Positions 8,370-16,800 of a stretch of 26,641 bases of DNA are shown in pieces; positions within the stretch are counted from its first letter, which is position 1; each line of letters starts with the position of its first letter. The DNA is taken from positions 1-26,641 of the forward strand of contig JAEWFK010000038.1 in assembly GCA_023388835.1 (NCBI GenBank), written 5' to 3'. Made by a program: the position numbers and the translations under genes. The stretch comes from Pseudomonadota bacterium. GTDB taxonomy: Bacteria > Pseudomonadota > Gammaproteobacteria > Burkholderiales > Burkholderiaceae_B. The notes under the pieces are model-generated. The model did no database searches. It saw nothing but the letters and a program-made list of their open reading frames with translations, and was not told the origin of the DNA.

Positions 8370-9292
8370 TGAAGCCGTTCTTCCAGCGCCAGCCCGTGTC
8401 CTGGCGTCGTGTACTGACGATCGCGCCGCCCTTCGTCTGGCTGATTCTGTTCCTGCTTCTGCCGTTCCTGCTGGTCTTGAAGATCAGTTTTGCCGACCTG
8501 AAGTTCGGCATACCGCCTTACACGGCACTGGCCGAGTTCCAGGATCACACGCTCAGCCTGGTGCTGAACCTGCGCGGTTACGCGCTGCTGTTCACCGACA
8601 GCCTGTACGTGGCCACTTATCTGCACAGCGTGAAGATGGCGGCGATCACCACGCTGTGCTGCATGCTGATCGGCTACCCCATGGCCTACTACATTGCGCG
8701 CTCGGAGCCCCGCGTGCGCAATCTGTTGCTGATCGGTGTGATTCTTCCGTTCTGGACGTCGCTCTTGTTGCGGGTCTATGCCTGGATAGGCATATTGCGC
8801 AACGACGGGCTGCTGAACAACCTGCTCATGGGGCTGGGTCTGATCGATCAGCCACTTGAAATCTACCGGACGGACTTGGCGGTCTATATCGGGCTGATCT
8901 ACGCCTACCTGCCGTTCTTCATCCTTCCCTTGTATGCCAACCTCGTCAAGCTCGACGTTCGTTTACTGGAAGCAGCCTATGACCTTGGCGCGCGGCCCTG
9001 GCGCGCGTTTGTTTCTGTGGTGCTGCCGCTGTCCATGCCGGGTGTGGTCGCCGGCGCGATGCTCGTCTTCATTCCTTCGGTGGGTGAATTCGTCATACCC
9101 GAAATGCTGGGAGGCGCCGACACGCTGATGATCGGCCGTGTCATGTGGACGGAATTCTTCAACAACAGCGACTGGCCGATGGCGGCTGCCGTCACTTGCG
9201 TCATGGTCCTGCTGTTGCTGGTGCCGATGGTGCTGTTCCAGTACGGCCAGGTACGGCAACTGGGAATGAAGGGAGGGCGGCGCAATGGCTAA
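8366..9292 (+). CDS. potH: Polyamine ABC transporter permease PotH
   Basis: This is one of two inner-membrane permeases of the polyamine importer. The 308 residues have six predicted helices, the first at about 20-40 (VWLILFLLLPFLLVL). The binding-protein-dependent EAA loop, which docks on the ATPase, starts at Glu202 (LLEAAYDLGARP followed by VVLPLSMPG). ATG codons at 8366 and 8369 are both possible. I chose 8366 because it makes the four-base overlap with the potG stop that suggests translational coupling. Upstream in-frame ATG or GTG codons would lie deep in potG and add no family sequence. It overlaps the next gene by 8 bases. Confidence 0.94.
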   Translation: MMKPFFQRQPVSWRRVLTIAPPFVWLILFLLLPFLLVLKISFADLKFGIPPYTALAEFQDHTLSLVLNLRGYALLFTDSLYVATYLHSVKMAAITTLCCMLIGYPMAYYIARSEPRVRNLLLIGVILPFWTSLLLRVYAWIGILRNDGLLNNLLMGLGLIDQPLEIYRTDLAVYIGLIYAYLPFFILPLYANLVKLDVRLLEAAYDLGARPWRAFVSVVLPLSMPGVVAGAMLVFIPSVGEFVIPEMLGGADTLMIGRVMWTEFFNNSDWPMAAAVTCVMVLLLLVPMVLFQYGQVRQLGMKGGRRNG

Positions 9293-10082
9293 GCCCGACT
9301 CCCGGCTGAGAGCCCTTGTTCTGGGTCTGGGCTATGCCTTTCTGTATGTGCCCATTATCGTGCTCATGGTGCTGTCGTTCAACGATTCGGCCATGATGAC
9401 TACCTGGACCGGGTTTTCCTTTCGTTGGTATCACGAACTCTTCAATGACCGGGCCTTGCTTGAAGCAGCCCGCCTGTCGCTGTTGATCGCTGCATTAACG
9501 GCCACGGCGGCAGTTGCGATCGGGACCTGGGCGGGCTATGTGCTTGCGCGCATGGGGCGCTTTCGCGGTTTCGCCCTGTTCGTCGGTCTGGCAAGCGCCC
9601 CGCTGGTCATCCCCGAGGTCGTGCTGGGCATTTCGCTGCTGCTCATGTTCGTGGAACTGAGCGACCTGCTGGACTGGGAAGGCAGCAACGGCGCGTTCAC
9701 GATCTGGGTGGGCCACGTGATATTGAGCGTGGCCTATGTGTCGGTCATCATCCAGTCGCGCGTGCGGGATCTGGATCGTTCACTGGAAGAGGCTGCGCTG
9801 GACCTTGGAGCGTCGCCCGTCAAAGTATTCTTCCTGATTGTCCTTCCCTTGATCGCGCCGGCTCTGCTTGCTGCCTGGCTGCTGGCCTTCACGCTGTCGC
9901 TCGATGACGTGGTGATCGCGTCCTTCCTGACTGGTCCCGGCTACACCACCTTGCCCTTGGAGGTGTTCTCTCGAGTGCGCCTGGGTCTGAAGCCGGAGAT
10001 CAATGCGCTGGCCACCATCTTCATGCTCGTGATCGCCATTTTCGTGGTCCTGGCTCACTACGTTCAGAATCGCAAGAGGTAA
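9285..10082 (+). CDS. potI: Polyamine ABC transporter permease PotI
   Basis: This is the second inner-membrane permease of the polyamine importer, pairing with PotH. The 265-residue product opens with a hydrophobic helix (YAFLYVPIIVLMVLSFND), the standard start of PotI and PotC proteins. It carries its EAA loop near residues 167-190 (SLEEAALDLGASP, then IVLPLIAP). About six helices are predicted. ATG 9285 lies within the last codons of potH, with a GGAGGG-like ribosome site just upstream at about 9270-9276. E. coli PotI is 281 residues, so this protein is slightly short but complete. The downstream YffB-like gene starts 5 bases after the stop. Confidence 0.94.
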   Translation: MAKPDSRLRALVLGLGYAFLYVPIIVLMVLSFNDSAMMTTWTGFSFRWYHELFNDRALLEAARLSLLIAALTATAAVAIGTWAGYVLARMGRFRGFALFVGLASAPLVIPEVVLGISLLLMFVELSDLLDWEGSNGAFTIWVGHVILSVAYVSVIIQSRVRDLDRSLEEAALDLGASPVKVFFLIVLPLIAPALLAAWLLAFTLSLDDVVIASFLTGPGYTTLPLEVFSRVRLGLKPEINALATIFMLVIAIFVVLAHYVQNRKR

Positions 10083-10087
10083 AACCG

Positions 10088-10444
10088 ATGTCCACTGAAA
10101 TTGCAATGTACGGCCTTGCCCAATGCAGCACGTGTGTAAAAGCGAAGCAGTGGCTGTTGTCCAAAGGCGCCCAGGTGGCCTTCACCGACTACCGCGACTC
10201 GCCGTTACCGGCGGATGCGCTGGTGCGCTGGAGCACTGAGCTGGGCGGCTGGGAAAAGCTGGTGAACCGCGCCTCAATGACTTGGCGCAACCTGCCTGAT
10301 GCGCGCAAGTCACCTGCCACAGACGCCGAATGGTTGGCTCTGATTGCCGAGTTTCCCGCCTTGGTGCGCCGCCCCCTCGTCATCTGGCCCGACGGCGTCG
10401 CCACCGTCGGCTTCACCGAGAAAAAATTCTCGGAACACCTCTAA
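10088..10444 (+). CDS. ArsC/Spx-family thioredoxin-fold protein, YffB-like
   Basis: This small cytoplasmic protein of the arsenate reductase (ArsC)/Spx fold most closely resembles E. coli YffB, a glutathione-interacting protein of uncertain role. In the 118 residues I see an N-terminal MYGLAQCSTC. This is a CxxC pair (Cys13, Cys16), whereas E. coli YffB keeps only the first Cys as I recall it. GGWEKLVNRASMTWRNL in the middle and the RRPLV motif with GFTEKKF near the end are characteristic. AGAGG at 10075-10079, 8 bases before ATG, supports the start; it overlaps the end of potI, so the gene probably shares the transporter transcript. It is unlikely to be a true arsenate reductase, since no arsenic genes are nearby, but activity cannot be excluded. 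Confidence 0.88.
   Translation: MSTEIAMYGLAQCSTCVKAKQWLLSKGAQVAFTDYRDSPLPADALVRWSTELGGWEKLVNRASMTWRNLPDARKSPATDAEWLALIAEFPALVRRPLVIWPDGVATVGFTEKKFSEHL
10416..10433 (+). repeat. Perfect inverted repeat inside the 3' end of the YffB-like gene
   Basis: CCGAGAA and TTCTCGG form a perfect 7-base-pair stem with an AAAA loop, ending 11 bases before the stop codon. No T-run follows immediately, so this is not a standard terminator; TTTTT occurs only at 10457-10461. It may slow or attenuate transcription between the transporter operon and rpiA. Confidence 0.5.
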
Positions 10445-10457
10445 GCTCGGAACGCCT
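10429..10457 (+). repeat. Short direct repeat between the YffB-like gene and rpiA
   Basis: CTCGGAACACCT (10429-10440) is repeated as CTCGGAACGCCT (10446-10457), 11 of 12 bases identical with a 17-base period. Each copy could pair through CTCGG with the CCGAG at 10416-10420, giving two mutually exclusive hairpins. The 35-base gap to rpiA otherwise holds only a T-run and a weak CTATAC box. Confidence 0.5.
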
Positions 10458-10479
10458 TTTTCTATACCGGACTCCTGCC

Positions 10480-11163
10480 ATGCTCACTCAAGACGATCTC
10501 AAACGCAATGTTGCCCAGGCCGCTGCTGAATATGCACTTACTTGCCTGCAGCCGGACTCCGTGCTCGGCGTGGGCACCGGTTCGACCGTCGATTTTTTCA
10601 TTGATGCCATCGCGGTGCACCGTGATCGCTTCCGTGCCGCGGTCTCCAGCTCAGAGCGCAGCACGCAGCGCATGAGGGCGCTGGGTATCCAGGTGCTCGA
10701 TCTCAACGAAGTGGTCGACATGCCGGTTTATGTCGACGGCGCCGACGAAATCGACTACGCCATGAACATGATCAAGGGCGGGGGCGGTGCGCTTACCCGC
10801 GAGAAGATCGTGGCGTCGGTCGCCCGGCGCTTCGTTTGCATAGTGGACGAATCCAAACTGGTCGAGCGCCTGGGCGCCTTCCCGCTGCCGGTGGAAGTCA
10901 TCCCCATGGCGCGCGCCGTTGTCACCCGCCAGCTCGAAGCCCTGGGCGGCCGCCCGGTTCTGCGTGCAGGCTTCATCACCGATAACGGTTGCGAAATTCT
11001 CGATGTGTCCGACCTGCGGATTGATTCCCCGGCGCAGCTTGAAACCCGAATCAACGACATCCCCGGCGTCGTGAGCTGCGGGCTGTTTGCGCTGTCCGGC
11101 GCTGATCTCGCGCTTGTGTCTTCGCAAGAAGGCGTGCGACGCATGAAGACCGCCGCCGTGTAA
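10480..11163 (+). CDS. rpiA: Ribose-5-phosphate isomerase A
   Basis: RpiA interconverts ribose-5-phosphate and ribulose-5-phosphate in the cytoplasmic pentose phosphate pathway. All family motifs are present in the 227-residue product: the phosphate-binding GTGST at 32-36, DGADE at 86-90 with the catalytic acids, KGGGG at 99-103, Glu108 as the expected general base, and DESK at 123-126. The start is ATG 10480. The open frame reaches further upstream to 10330, but that part lies inside the YffB-like gene and has no family resemblance. The length matches E. coli RpiA (219). It lies 35 bases after the YffB-like gene and 94 before phoU. Confidence in the function is very high. Confidence 0.97.
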   Translation: MLTQDDLKRNVAQAAAEYALTCLQPDSVLGVGTGSTVDFFIDAIAVHRDRFRAAVSSSERSTQRMRALGIQVLDLNEVVDMPVYVDGADEIDYAMNMIKGGGGALTREKIVASVARRFVCIVDESKLVERLGAFPLPVEVIPMARAVVTRQLEALGGRPVLRAGFITDNGCEILDVSDLRIDSPAQLETRINDIPGVVSCGLFALSGADLALVSSQEGVRRMKTAAV

Positions 11164-11168
11164 GGGAG

Positions 11169-11186
11169 GGGACATAAATACGTAAC
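11169..11186 (+). promoter_or_regulatory. Weak candidate Pho box upstream of phoU
   Basis: The 18 bases starting GGGACATAAAT match the Pho box consensus (two CTGTCAT-like repeats 11 bases apart) at about 12 positions, mainly through ACATAAAT and GTxAC. The second repeat is poor. It is proposed only because the next gene is phoU, the phosphate regulator, and a PhoB site would make sense there. Confidence 0.18.
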
Positions 11187-11213
11187 AAATGAGTGGTAAT
11201 CTTGCGAGATTGA

Positions 11214-11228
11214 ATCCACAAGGTGGAT
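11214..11228. repeat. Perfect dyad in the phoU leader
   Basis: ATCCAC and GTGGAT form a perfect 6-base inverted repeat around AAG, 30 bases before the phoU start. It could be an operator half-site pair or an RNA hairpin in the phoU leader. No known regulator site was recognised, and no T-run follows, so it does not terminate rpiA transcripts. Confidence 0.4.
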
Positions 11229-11257
11229 CCCCTCATATTTGCGATTCGAAGAGCGTC

Positions 11258-12034
11258 ATGACCGAACACACCAACAGGCAGTTCTCCGCCGACCTTGAAA
11301 CCGTCCGTTCCCAGTTCCTGGAAATGGGCGGTCTGGTAGAAACCATGATCTGGGATTCCGTCGAGGCGCTACAGAGCGGCGACCTGACGCTGGTCGAGCG
11401 AGTGCGGGAGCGCGAGCGCGAAGTCAACCGGCACGAAGTCGAAATCGACGAACGTATCGGCCTGTTGATCGCCCGTCACCAGCCCACGGCGGTCGATCTG
11501 CGTACCCTGTTGTCGGTGTCCAAGATGCTGACCGACATGGAACGCTGCGGCGACGAAGCCGAAAAAATCGCCAAGGTGGCGCGCCGCTTGCACGAGGCCA
11601 ACGCGCTGTTCGAACCGGTGGTCGAACTGCGCCATATGGCCAAGAGTGTGTCGCTCATGGTGCGCAACATGCTCGACAGCTTTGCCCGCCACGACCCCGT
11701 GCATGCTGCTACGGTCGTGCGCAGCGACAAGGAAGTCGACAAAGAATGGAAGGCGGCGCTGCGGCACATGGTCACCTTCATGATCGAAGACCCGCGCAGC
11801 ATCTCGAAGTCGATCGAAGTAGTGTTCATTGCGCGGGCGCTTGAGCGTATCGGCGATCACGCCAAGAACATGGCCGAGCGCGTCATCTATATGGTCCGCG
11901 GCGACGATGTCCGCCACACTGGCCTGAAGTACACCGAAAGGGCGGCGCGGGGCGAACTTGATCTGCAGGAAGAACCGGTCGCCAAGGAGCAGGAAGCGAG
12001 TCCGGTCGCTTCAGGTGCTCCATCCACCCCCTGA
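11258..12034 (+). CDS. phoU: Phosphate-specific transport system accessory protein PhoU
   Basis: PhoU is a cytoplasmic helical-bundle regulator that links the Pst phosphate transporter to the PhoR sensor kinase and keeps the Pho regulon off when phosphate is plentiful. The 258-residue product contains two PhoU repeats with the metal-binding ExxxD signatures Glu95-Asp99 (ERCGDEAEKI) and Glu196-Asp200 (ERIGDHAKNM). ATG 11258 is preferred because it aligns with E. coli PhoU; an in-frame ATG at 11189 would add 23 residues unlike the family. The last 30 or so residues (from YTERAARG) are an acidic, Ala/Pro-rich tail beyond the usual end. No pst, phoB or phoR genes are nearby, so this phoU sits apart from its usual operon partners within the window. 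Confidence 0.95.
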   Translation: MTEHTNRQFSADLETVRSQFLEMGGLVETMIWDSVEALQSGDLTLVERVREREREVNRHEVEIDERIGLLIARHQPTAVDLRTLLSVSKMLTDMERCGDEAEKIAKVARRLHEANALFEPVVELRHMAKSVSLMVRNMLDSFARHDPVHAATVVRSDKEVDKEWKAALRHMVTFMIEDPRSISKSIEVVFIARALERIGDHAKNMAERVIYMVRGDDVRHTGLKYTERAARGELDLQEEPVAKEQEASPVASGAPSTP

Positions 12035-12056
12035 CGTTTCCCGATTCTTCGTATTT

Positions 12057-12329
12057 TTATTCCGAAGGCGGCACGTAGCCGTGCGCTTCGATGTCGCGGT
12101 CTTCAAACAGATAGCTTTCCATCTGTTGCGCCAGATACTTGCGCGCACGTGCGTCGGCCAGGTTCAGCCGATTCTCGTTCACTAGACGGGTCTGGATGTC
12201 GATCCAATCGGCCCAGGCCTGTTTCGAAATTTCCCGCCAGATGCGGACACCCAGGTCACCGGGGTAGGGCGGGTAGTCCAGCCCCTCGGCTTCGCGTTGG
12301 AGCTTGGTGCATTGGACCATGCGAGTCAT
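12057..12329 (-). CDS. yggX: Fe(2+)-trafficking protein YggX
   Basis: YggX is a small cytoplasmic protein that protects iron-sulfur enzymes from oxidative damage and is thought to handle labile iron. The 90-residue product is the expected length. It shows the family N-terminus MTRMVQCTKL with the conserved Cys7, YPGDLGVRIWREISKQAWADW in the middle, and NENRLNLADARARKYL towards the end. ATG at 12327-12329 is preceded by AGAAGG on the same strand. A longer open frame to 12617 runs into argA antisense-like sequence and is not family sequence. It lies downstream of argA, 50 bases away, and converges on phoU with a 22-base gap that holds no clear terminator. Confidence 0.96.
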   Translation of the reverse strand: MTRMVQCTKLQREAEGLDYPPYPGDLGVRIWREISKQAWADWIDIQTRLVNENRLNLADARARKYLAQQMESYLFEDRDIEAHGYVPPSE

Positions 12330-12364
12330 GCGGTTCACCTTCTGAAAATTGAATGCGGATGCCC

Positions 12365-12370
12365 ATTGTA
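12365..12370 (-). promoter_or_regulatory. Candidate -10 box for yggX
   Basis: On the minus strand this reads TACAAT, one mismatch from the sigma-70 -10 consensus. It sits in the gap between the argA stop and the yggX start and predicts transcription start near 12358, with a leader of about 29 bases. No good -35 is visible at 16-18 bases. If active, yggX would be expressed apart from argA. Confidence 0.35.
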
Positions 12371-12379
12371 GCGGCCGCA

Positions 12380-13735
12380 TCAAAGACGCTTGATGAAGAT
12401 GAGACTGTTTCGGGAACGGTTGTAGCTCAATTGCCGTTCCTTGGGCAGATCGGCAATGCCGCCTTGGACGAACCCCCGTTTGATGAACCAATGAGATGTT
12501 CGAGTGGTCAGCACGAACAGCCGGCGGGCACCCATGGCGCGTGCGCGCGACTCGGCATGGCGCAACAGCATCTCTCCTTCGCCTGAGCCCTGCCATTCCG
12601 AATGCACGATCAGGCAAGCCATTTCCGCCATGCCGTCCTCAAGGTAAGGGATGATCGCCACGCAGCCATAGATCACACCGTCGTGTTCGAGTACCGTGAA
12701 ACGTTCGACATCGCGTTCGATCACGGTCCGTCCGCGGGGCACCAGCGTGCCGTCGGCTTCCAGTGGTTCGATCAACTGAACAATAGCGCCGACGTCATCC
12801 ACCATGGCGGGTCGCAGGTCGTCCAGCGCGTCTTCGACCACCATCGTGCCCACGCCATCGTGGGTGAAGATCTCCAGCAACACCGAGCCGTCCAAGGTGT
12901 AGGGCAGCAGATGGGCGCGGGCCACGCCCCGTTTGACCGCGCGCGACGCGTGTGCCAGGAAAGCCAGGGTGTCTTCGTCGAGCGTCGCTTCGGCAATCAC
13001 GCGGTCGGCATCTTCGCGTGCGAGTTCAGTGACGGTTGCGCCTTGCTCGTCGCGTATCAGCCTGTCTTGAGTCAGGAAAATCAGTTTCTCGGCCCGCAGC
13101 GCCACTGCCGTGCTCGTGGCCAAGTCTTCCATGGCCAGATTGAAAGCGTCGCCGGTGGGCGAGAAACCCAGCGGTGAGAGCAATACGATCGCGCCCTGAT
13201 TGATGACCGCCTTGATGGCGTCGACATCGATCTTGCGCACGGCGCCGGTGTGTTGGTAGTCCAGCCCGTCAATGACGCCGACTGGGCGTGCCGTCACGAA
13301 ATTCCCCGATATCACGCGAATCTTGGCGTGCGACATGGGCGTGTTGGGCAGGCCCTGGCTGAATGAAGCCTCGATGTCCAGGCGGATTTCGCCGGCCGCT
13401 TCCTTGGCGCATTCCAGAGCGGCGGGCCCGGTCGGCTCCGTCCCGCGTCCAAACTGATTGTCGTAGCCTTTCAGGCGCAGCTGTTCGTTCACCTGAGGGC
13501 GGGATCCATGCACCAATATCAGCTTCACCCCCAGCGCGGAGAGCAGCGATAGGTCCTGAATAAGCGGGTTGAGCGCGCCGTCGCGCACCAGTTCGCCCCC
13601 AAAGGCGACGACGAAGGTCTTTTCACGGAAGTCGTGCACGTACGGAGCGACCTCCCGAAACCATCGGACGAACTGTGCCGGTGCAAATTCAGGGGCATCC
13701 TGGGCGGAATAGGTTTCGGTGTCGGGAGTGGTCAT
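12380..13735 (-). CDS. argA: Amino-acid N-acetyltransferase (N-acetylglutamate synthase)
   Basis: ArgA acetylates glutamate with acetyl-CoA, the first step of arginine biosynthesis, and is usually feedback-inhibited by arginine. The 451-residue product has the classical two-domain form. The N-terminal amino-acid-kinase-like domain covers about residues 30-290 (FVVAFGGELV, LVHGSRPQV, ISGNFVTARPVGVIDG, AIVLLSPLGFSPTG). The C-terminal GNAT acetyltransferase domain has an acetyl-CoA loop near EWQGSGEGEMLL and the conserved LFVLTTRTSHWFIKRGF. The length is close to E. coli ArgA (443). The first about 20 residues are variable. It is divergent from hrpA, and its promoter probably lies in the shared 47-base gap. 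Confidence 0.96.
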   Translation of the reverse strand: MTTPDTETYSAQDAPEFAPAQFVRWFREVAPYVHDFREKTFVVAFGGELVRDGALNPLIQDLSLLSALGVKLILVHGSRPQVNEQLRLKGYDNQFGRGTEPTGPAALECAKEAAGEIRLDIEASFSQGLPNTPMSHAKIRVISGNFVTARPVGVIDGLDYQHTGAVRKIDVDAIKAVINQGAIVLLSPLGFSPTGDAFNLAMEDLATSTAVALRAEKLIFLTQDRLIRDEQGATVTELAREDADRVIAEATLDEDTLAFLAHASRAVKRGVARAHLLPYTLDGSVLLEIFTHDGVGTMVVEDALDDLRPAMVDDVGAIVQLIEPLEADGTLVPRGRTVIERDVERFTVLEHDGVIYGCVAIIPYLEDGMAEMACLIVHSEWQGSGEGEMLLRHAESRARAMGARRLFVLTTRTSHWFIKRGFVQGGIADLPKERQLSYNRSRNSLIFIKRL

Positions 13736-13776
13736 ACCTGGTGCATCCGATGTGGCGGGCGAAAGGAAAGAGGAAA

Positions 13777-13804
13777 ATTATAATGATGGACTATCCTGAC
13801 CCAA
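13777..13804 (-). promoter_or_regulatory. Candidate argA promoter with a palindromic -10
   Basis: On the minus strand TATAAT (13777-13782) is a perfect -10 with TTGGGT (13799-13804) as a half-matching -35 at 16-base spacing. It predicts a start near 13770, a 35-base leader before argA. The core ATTATAAT at 13777-13784 is its own reverse complement, so a perfect -10 also reads toward hrpA, although no matching -35 is visible on that side. Confidence 0.5.
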
Positions 13805-16800
13805 CCGGTTTCATGCAAAAGACTGACCCATTGTCGGAAAATCCCCAAAAAACCCCGCGAGCCCGCAAGCAAGGGCCAGCGTCGCGCCCGGCATCCCAAC
13901 AGGAGCGCGGGGCAGGCCGGCCGAGCTCCCCACAGGAACGAAGGGTGGAACGCCCGACGCCGCCGATTCGTTATCCTGAAGACCTGCCCGTCAGCGCGCA
14001 TCGCGAAGCGATCGCCAAGGCCATTCAGGATCACCCCGTGGTCATCGTCTGTGGCGAGACCGGATCGGGCAAGACCACCCAGTTGCCCAAGATCTGCCTG
14101 GAACTGGGGCGGGGTAGCCGGCGCATGATCGCGCATACCCAGCCACGACGGCTGGCCGCCACTTCGGTAGCCAAGCGGATTGCTGAAGAGCTCGATACCG
14201 AATTGGGCGATTGGGTGGGCTACCAGATACGCTTCAATGATCGCAGTGGACCGAACGCGGCGATCAAGTTGATGACAGACGGCATCCTGCTAGCGGAAAC
14301 TCAACGCGATCCCTTGCTCAAACGCTACGACACCATCATTGTCGACGAAGCCCATGAACGCAGCCTCAACATTGATTTCCTGCTGGGTTTCCTGAAGCGA
14401 CTGCTCGAGAAACGCCGCGATCTCAAATTGATCATCACCTCGGCCACCATCGACGCCGATCGTTTTGCCCGCCATTTCGGCACGGATGAGAAACCGGCGC
14501 CCGTCATCGAGGTGTCGGGACGACTGTATCCGGTGGAAGTGCGCTATCGGCCCGTCCAGCGCGATACGGACGAAGCGGCCGCTACGCGGAGCGGGGGCCG
14601 TGATGAAGAACGCGACTTGATCGAAGCCGTTGTAGAGGGTGTGGACGAATGCGCCCGTCACGGCCCGGGCGATGTCTTGGTCTTCCTGCCGGGCGAGCGC
14701 GAGATCCGTGAATCGGTCGAAGCCCTGCGCAAGCATCATCCCCCGGGCACTGAAGTCCTGCCGCTGTATGCGCGCTTGTCCCAGGCCGAGCAGGAACGCA
14801 TCTTTCGCCCGCAGACCAGTGTGCGTCGCATCGTGCTCGCCACCAACGTGGCGGAAACCTCCCTGACGGTGCCGGGCATCCGTTACGTGGTAGACAGCGG
14901 CTTGGCACGCGTCAAGCGCTATTCCTGGCGCAACAAGGTCGAACAGCTGCGCATCGAGCCCATCAGCCAGGCGTCCGCCAATCAACGGGCGGGCCGTTGC
15001 GGGCGTATCGGTCCGGGCGTCTGCATACGCCTGTACGACGAAGCCGACTACCAGGCCCGTCCGGCCTTCACGGATCCCGAAGTCCTTCGTTCGTCGCTGG
15101 CGTCGGTAATCCTGCGCATGAAGGCCCTGCGGCTGGACGATATCGAAGCCTTTCCGTTTGTGGATGCACCCGCAGGCCGCGCCATTGCCGACGGCTACCA
15201 GCAGCTGCAAGAGCTGGGGGCGCTTGACGAAGAGAACCGCCTGACGGCGATCGGCCGCGAACAGGCACGTCTGCCGGTGGACCCGCGAGTGGGGCGCATG
15301 ATACTCGCGGCGAGAGACCAACACTGCCTGACCGAGATGCTGATCATCGCCTCGGCGCTTTCGGTACAGGATCCCCGCGACCGTCCCATGCAGGAGCGGG
15401 AGGCGGCCGACAAGGCCCATGCCAAGTTCAACGACGAGCGCTCCGAATTTCTTTCCTACATCAAGCTTTGGCGCTGGTATGCCGAACAAGTGGAGCACAA
15501 GGGCTCGCAGCGCAAGCTGGTGGCCCTGCTGCGGCAGAATTTCCTGTCCCCCTTACGGCTGCGCGAATGGCGTGACGTGCATAGTCAGCTTGCCGCGCTG
15601 GTGGGTGAGCAAGGTTGGCGGCTGAACGCCACCGACGCCACCTATGAACAGTTGCACATGGCGCTGCTTACGGGCCTGCTGGGCAACATCGGCCTGAAGA
15701 TGGAAGAGGGCGGCGCTTATCAAGGCGCTCGCGAGATCCGTTTCCTTGTGCATCCGGGATCCACCCTCGGCAAGAAAGCCGGGAAATGGGTCATGGCGGC
15801 CGAGCTCGTCGAGACCACCCGCTTGTATGCACGCTGTATCGCCAAGATAGACCCTCGCTGGGTGGAGCGGGCGGGCGCGCATCTTCTGAGAAAATCGTGG
15901 TCTGACCCCCGGTGGGAGAAGAAGGCCGGGCAGGTCGTGGCGAACGAGCGCGCCACGCTTTACGGCCTGACCGTGTATGCGGGCCGGCGGGTGCACTTCG
16001 GGCGCATCGACCCCCGGCAGGCGCGCGACATCTTCATACGAGACGCCCTGGTCACCGGAGACATCGAAAGCAAGTTGCCGTTTTTACGGCACAACAGCCG
16101 GCTCATCGAGTCCATCGAAAAGCTGGAACACCAGACACGGCGGCCAGATATTCTCGTCGATGACGGTCTGATCCAGGCTTTTTACGATGCACGGTTGCCC
16201 GCCGACGTTTTCCAGACCGCTACGCTCGAGCGCTGGTACAGCAGGCTGAGCCCAGAAGAGGCGAAAGGTCTGGAGCTCAGCCGCGATGAACTTATGCGCC
16301 ATGATGCCGCCGGCATCACGACCGACGTCTTTCCCAAGAAGGTGAACTGGCAAGGCGTGGAGATGGCGCTGGATTATCACTTTGAGCCCGGCTCGCTGCG
16401 TGACGGCGTCACGCTCAATGTGCCGCTGTTCGCACTGAACCGCATCGATCCCATGCGCTGCGAGTGGCTGGTGCCGGGCATGTTGAAGGAGAAAGTGCAT
16501 CTCCTGCTCAAATCGCTCCCGCAAAAGCTGCGCCGTCATTGCGTGCCGCTGCCTGATTATGCCGCCGGATTCGCTGAGCGCTGGTTCGACGAGTCCACCG
16601 ACCCGGGGATCAGCCTGCTCGACGCTATTGCGCAGGACATGTGGACGCAGGTCAAGGTTCGCCCGCAGCGCACGGACTTCAAGACGGAAACCTTGCCCGC
16701 GCACTTGTTCATGAACTTCAAGGTCGTGGACGAACACGGCCGCATGCTTTCGGGCGGACGCAACCTCGATCAGCTCAAGGCCGAGCACGGTCGTGAGGCG

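Noticed and set aside
10088..10444. Arsenate resistance gene arsC
   Set aside because: The fold is shared, but the sequence is closer to YffB/Spx relatives and no arsenic genes are nearby.
11189..11257. Longer PhoU start at ATG 11189
   Set aside because: The extra 23 residues do not resemble PhoU and would be encoded by the leader dyad; ATG 11258 aligns with E. coli PhoU.
12035..12056. Terminator between convergent phoU and yggX
   Set aside because: A short T-run is present but no inverted repeat, so a bidirectional terminator cannot be supported.
13675..13782. Longer HrpA N-terminus starting at 13675
   Set aside because: It would overlap the 5' end of divergent argA. The added residues look unlike the family, and ATG 13783 has a good ribosome site.
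14290..15498. 402-codon antisense open frame inside hrpA
   Set aside because: It is a shadow of the helicase core, with no recognisable domain and no ribosome site that stands out.
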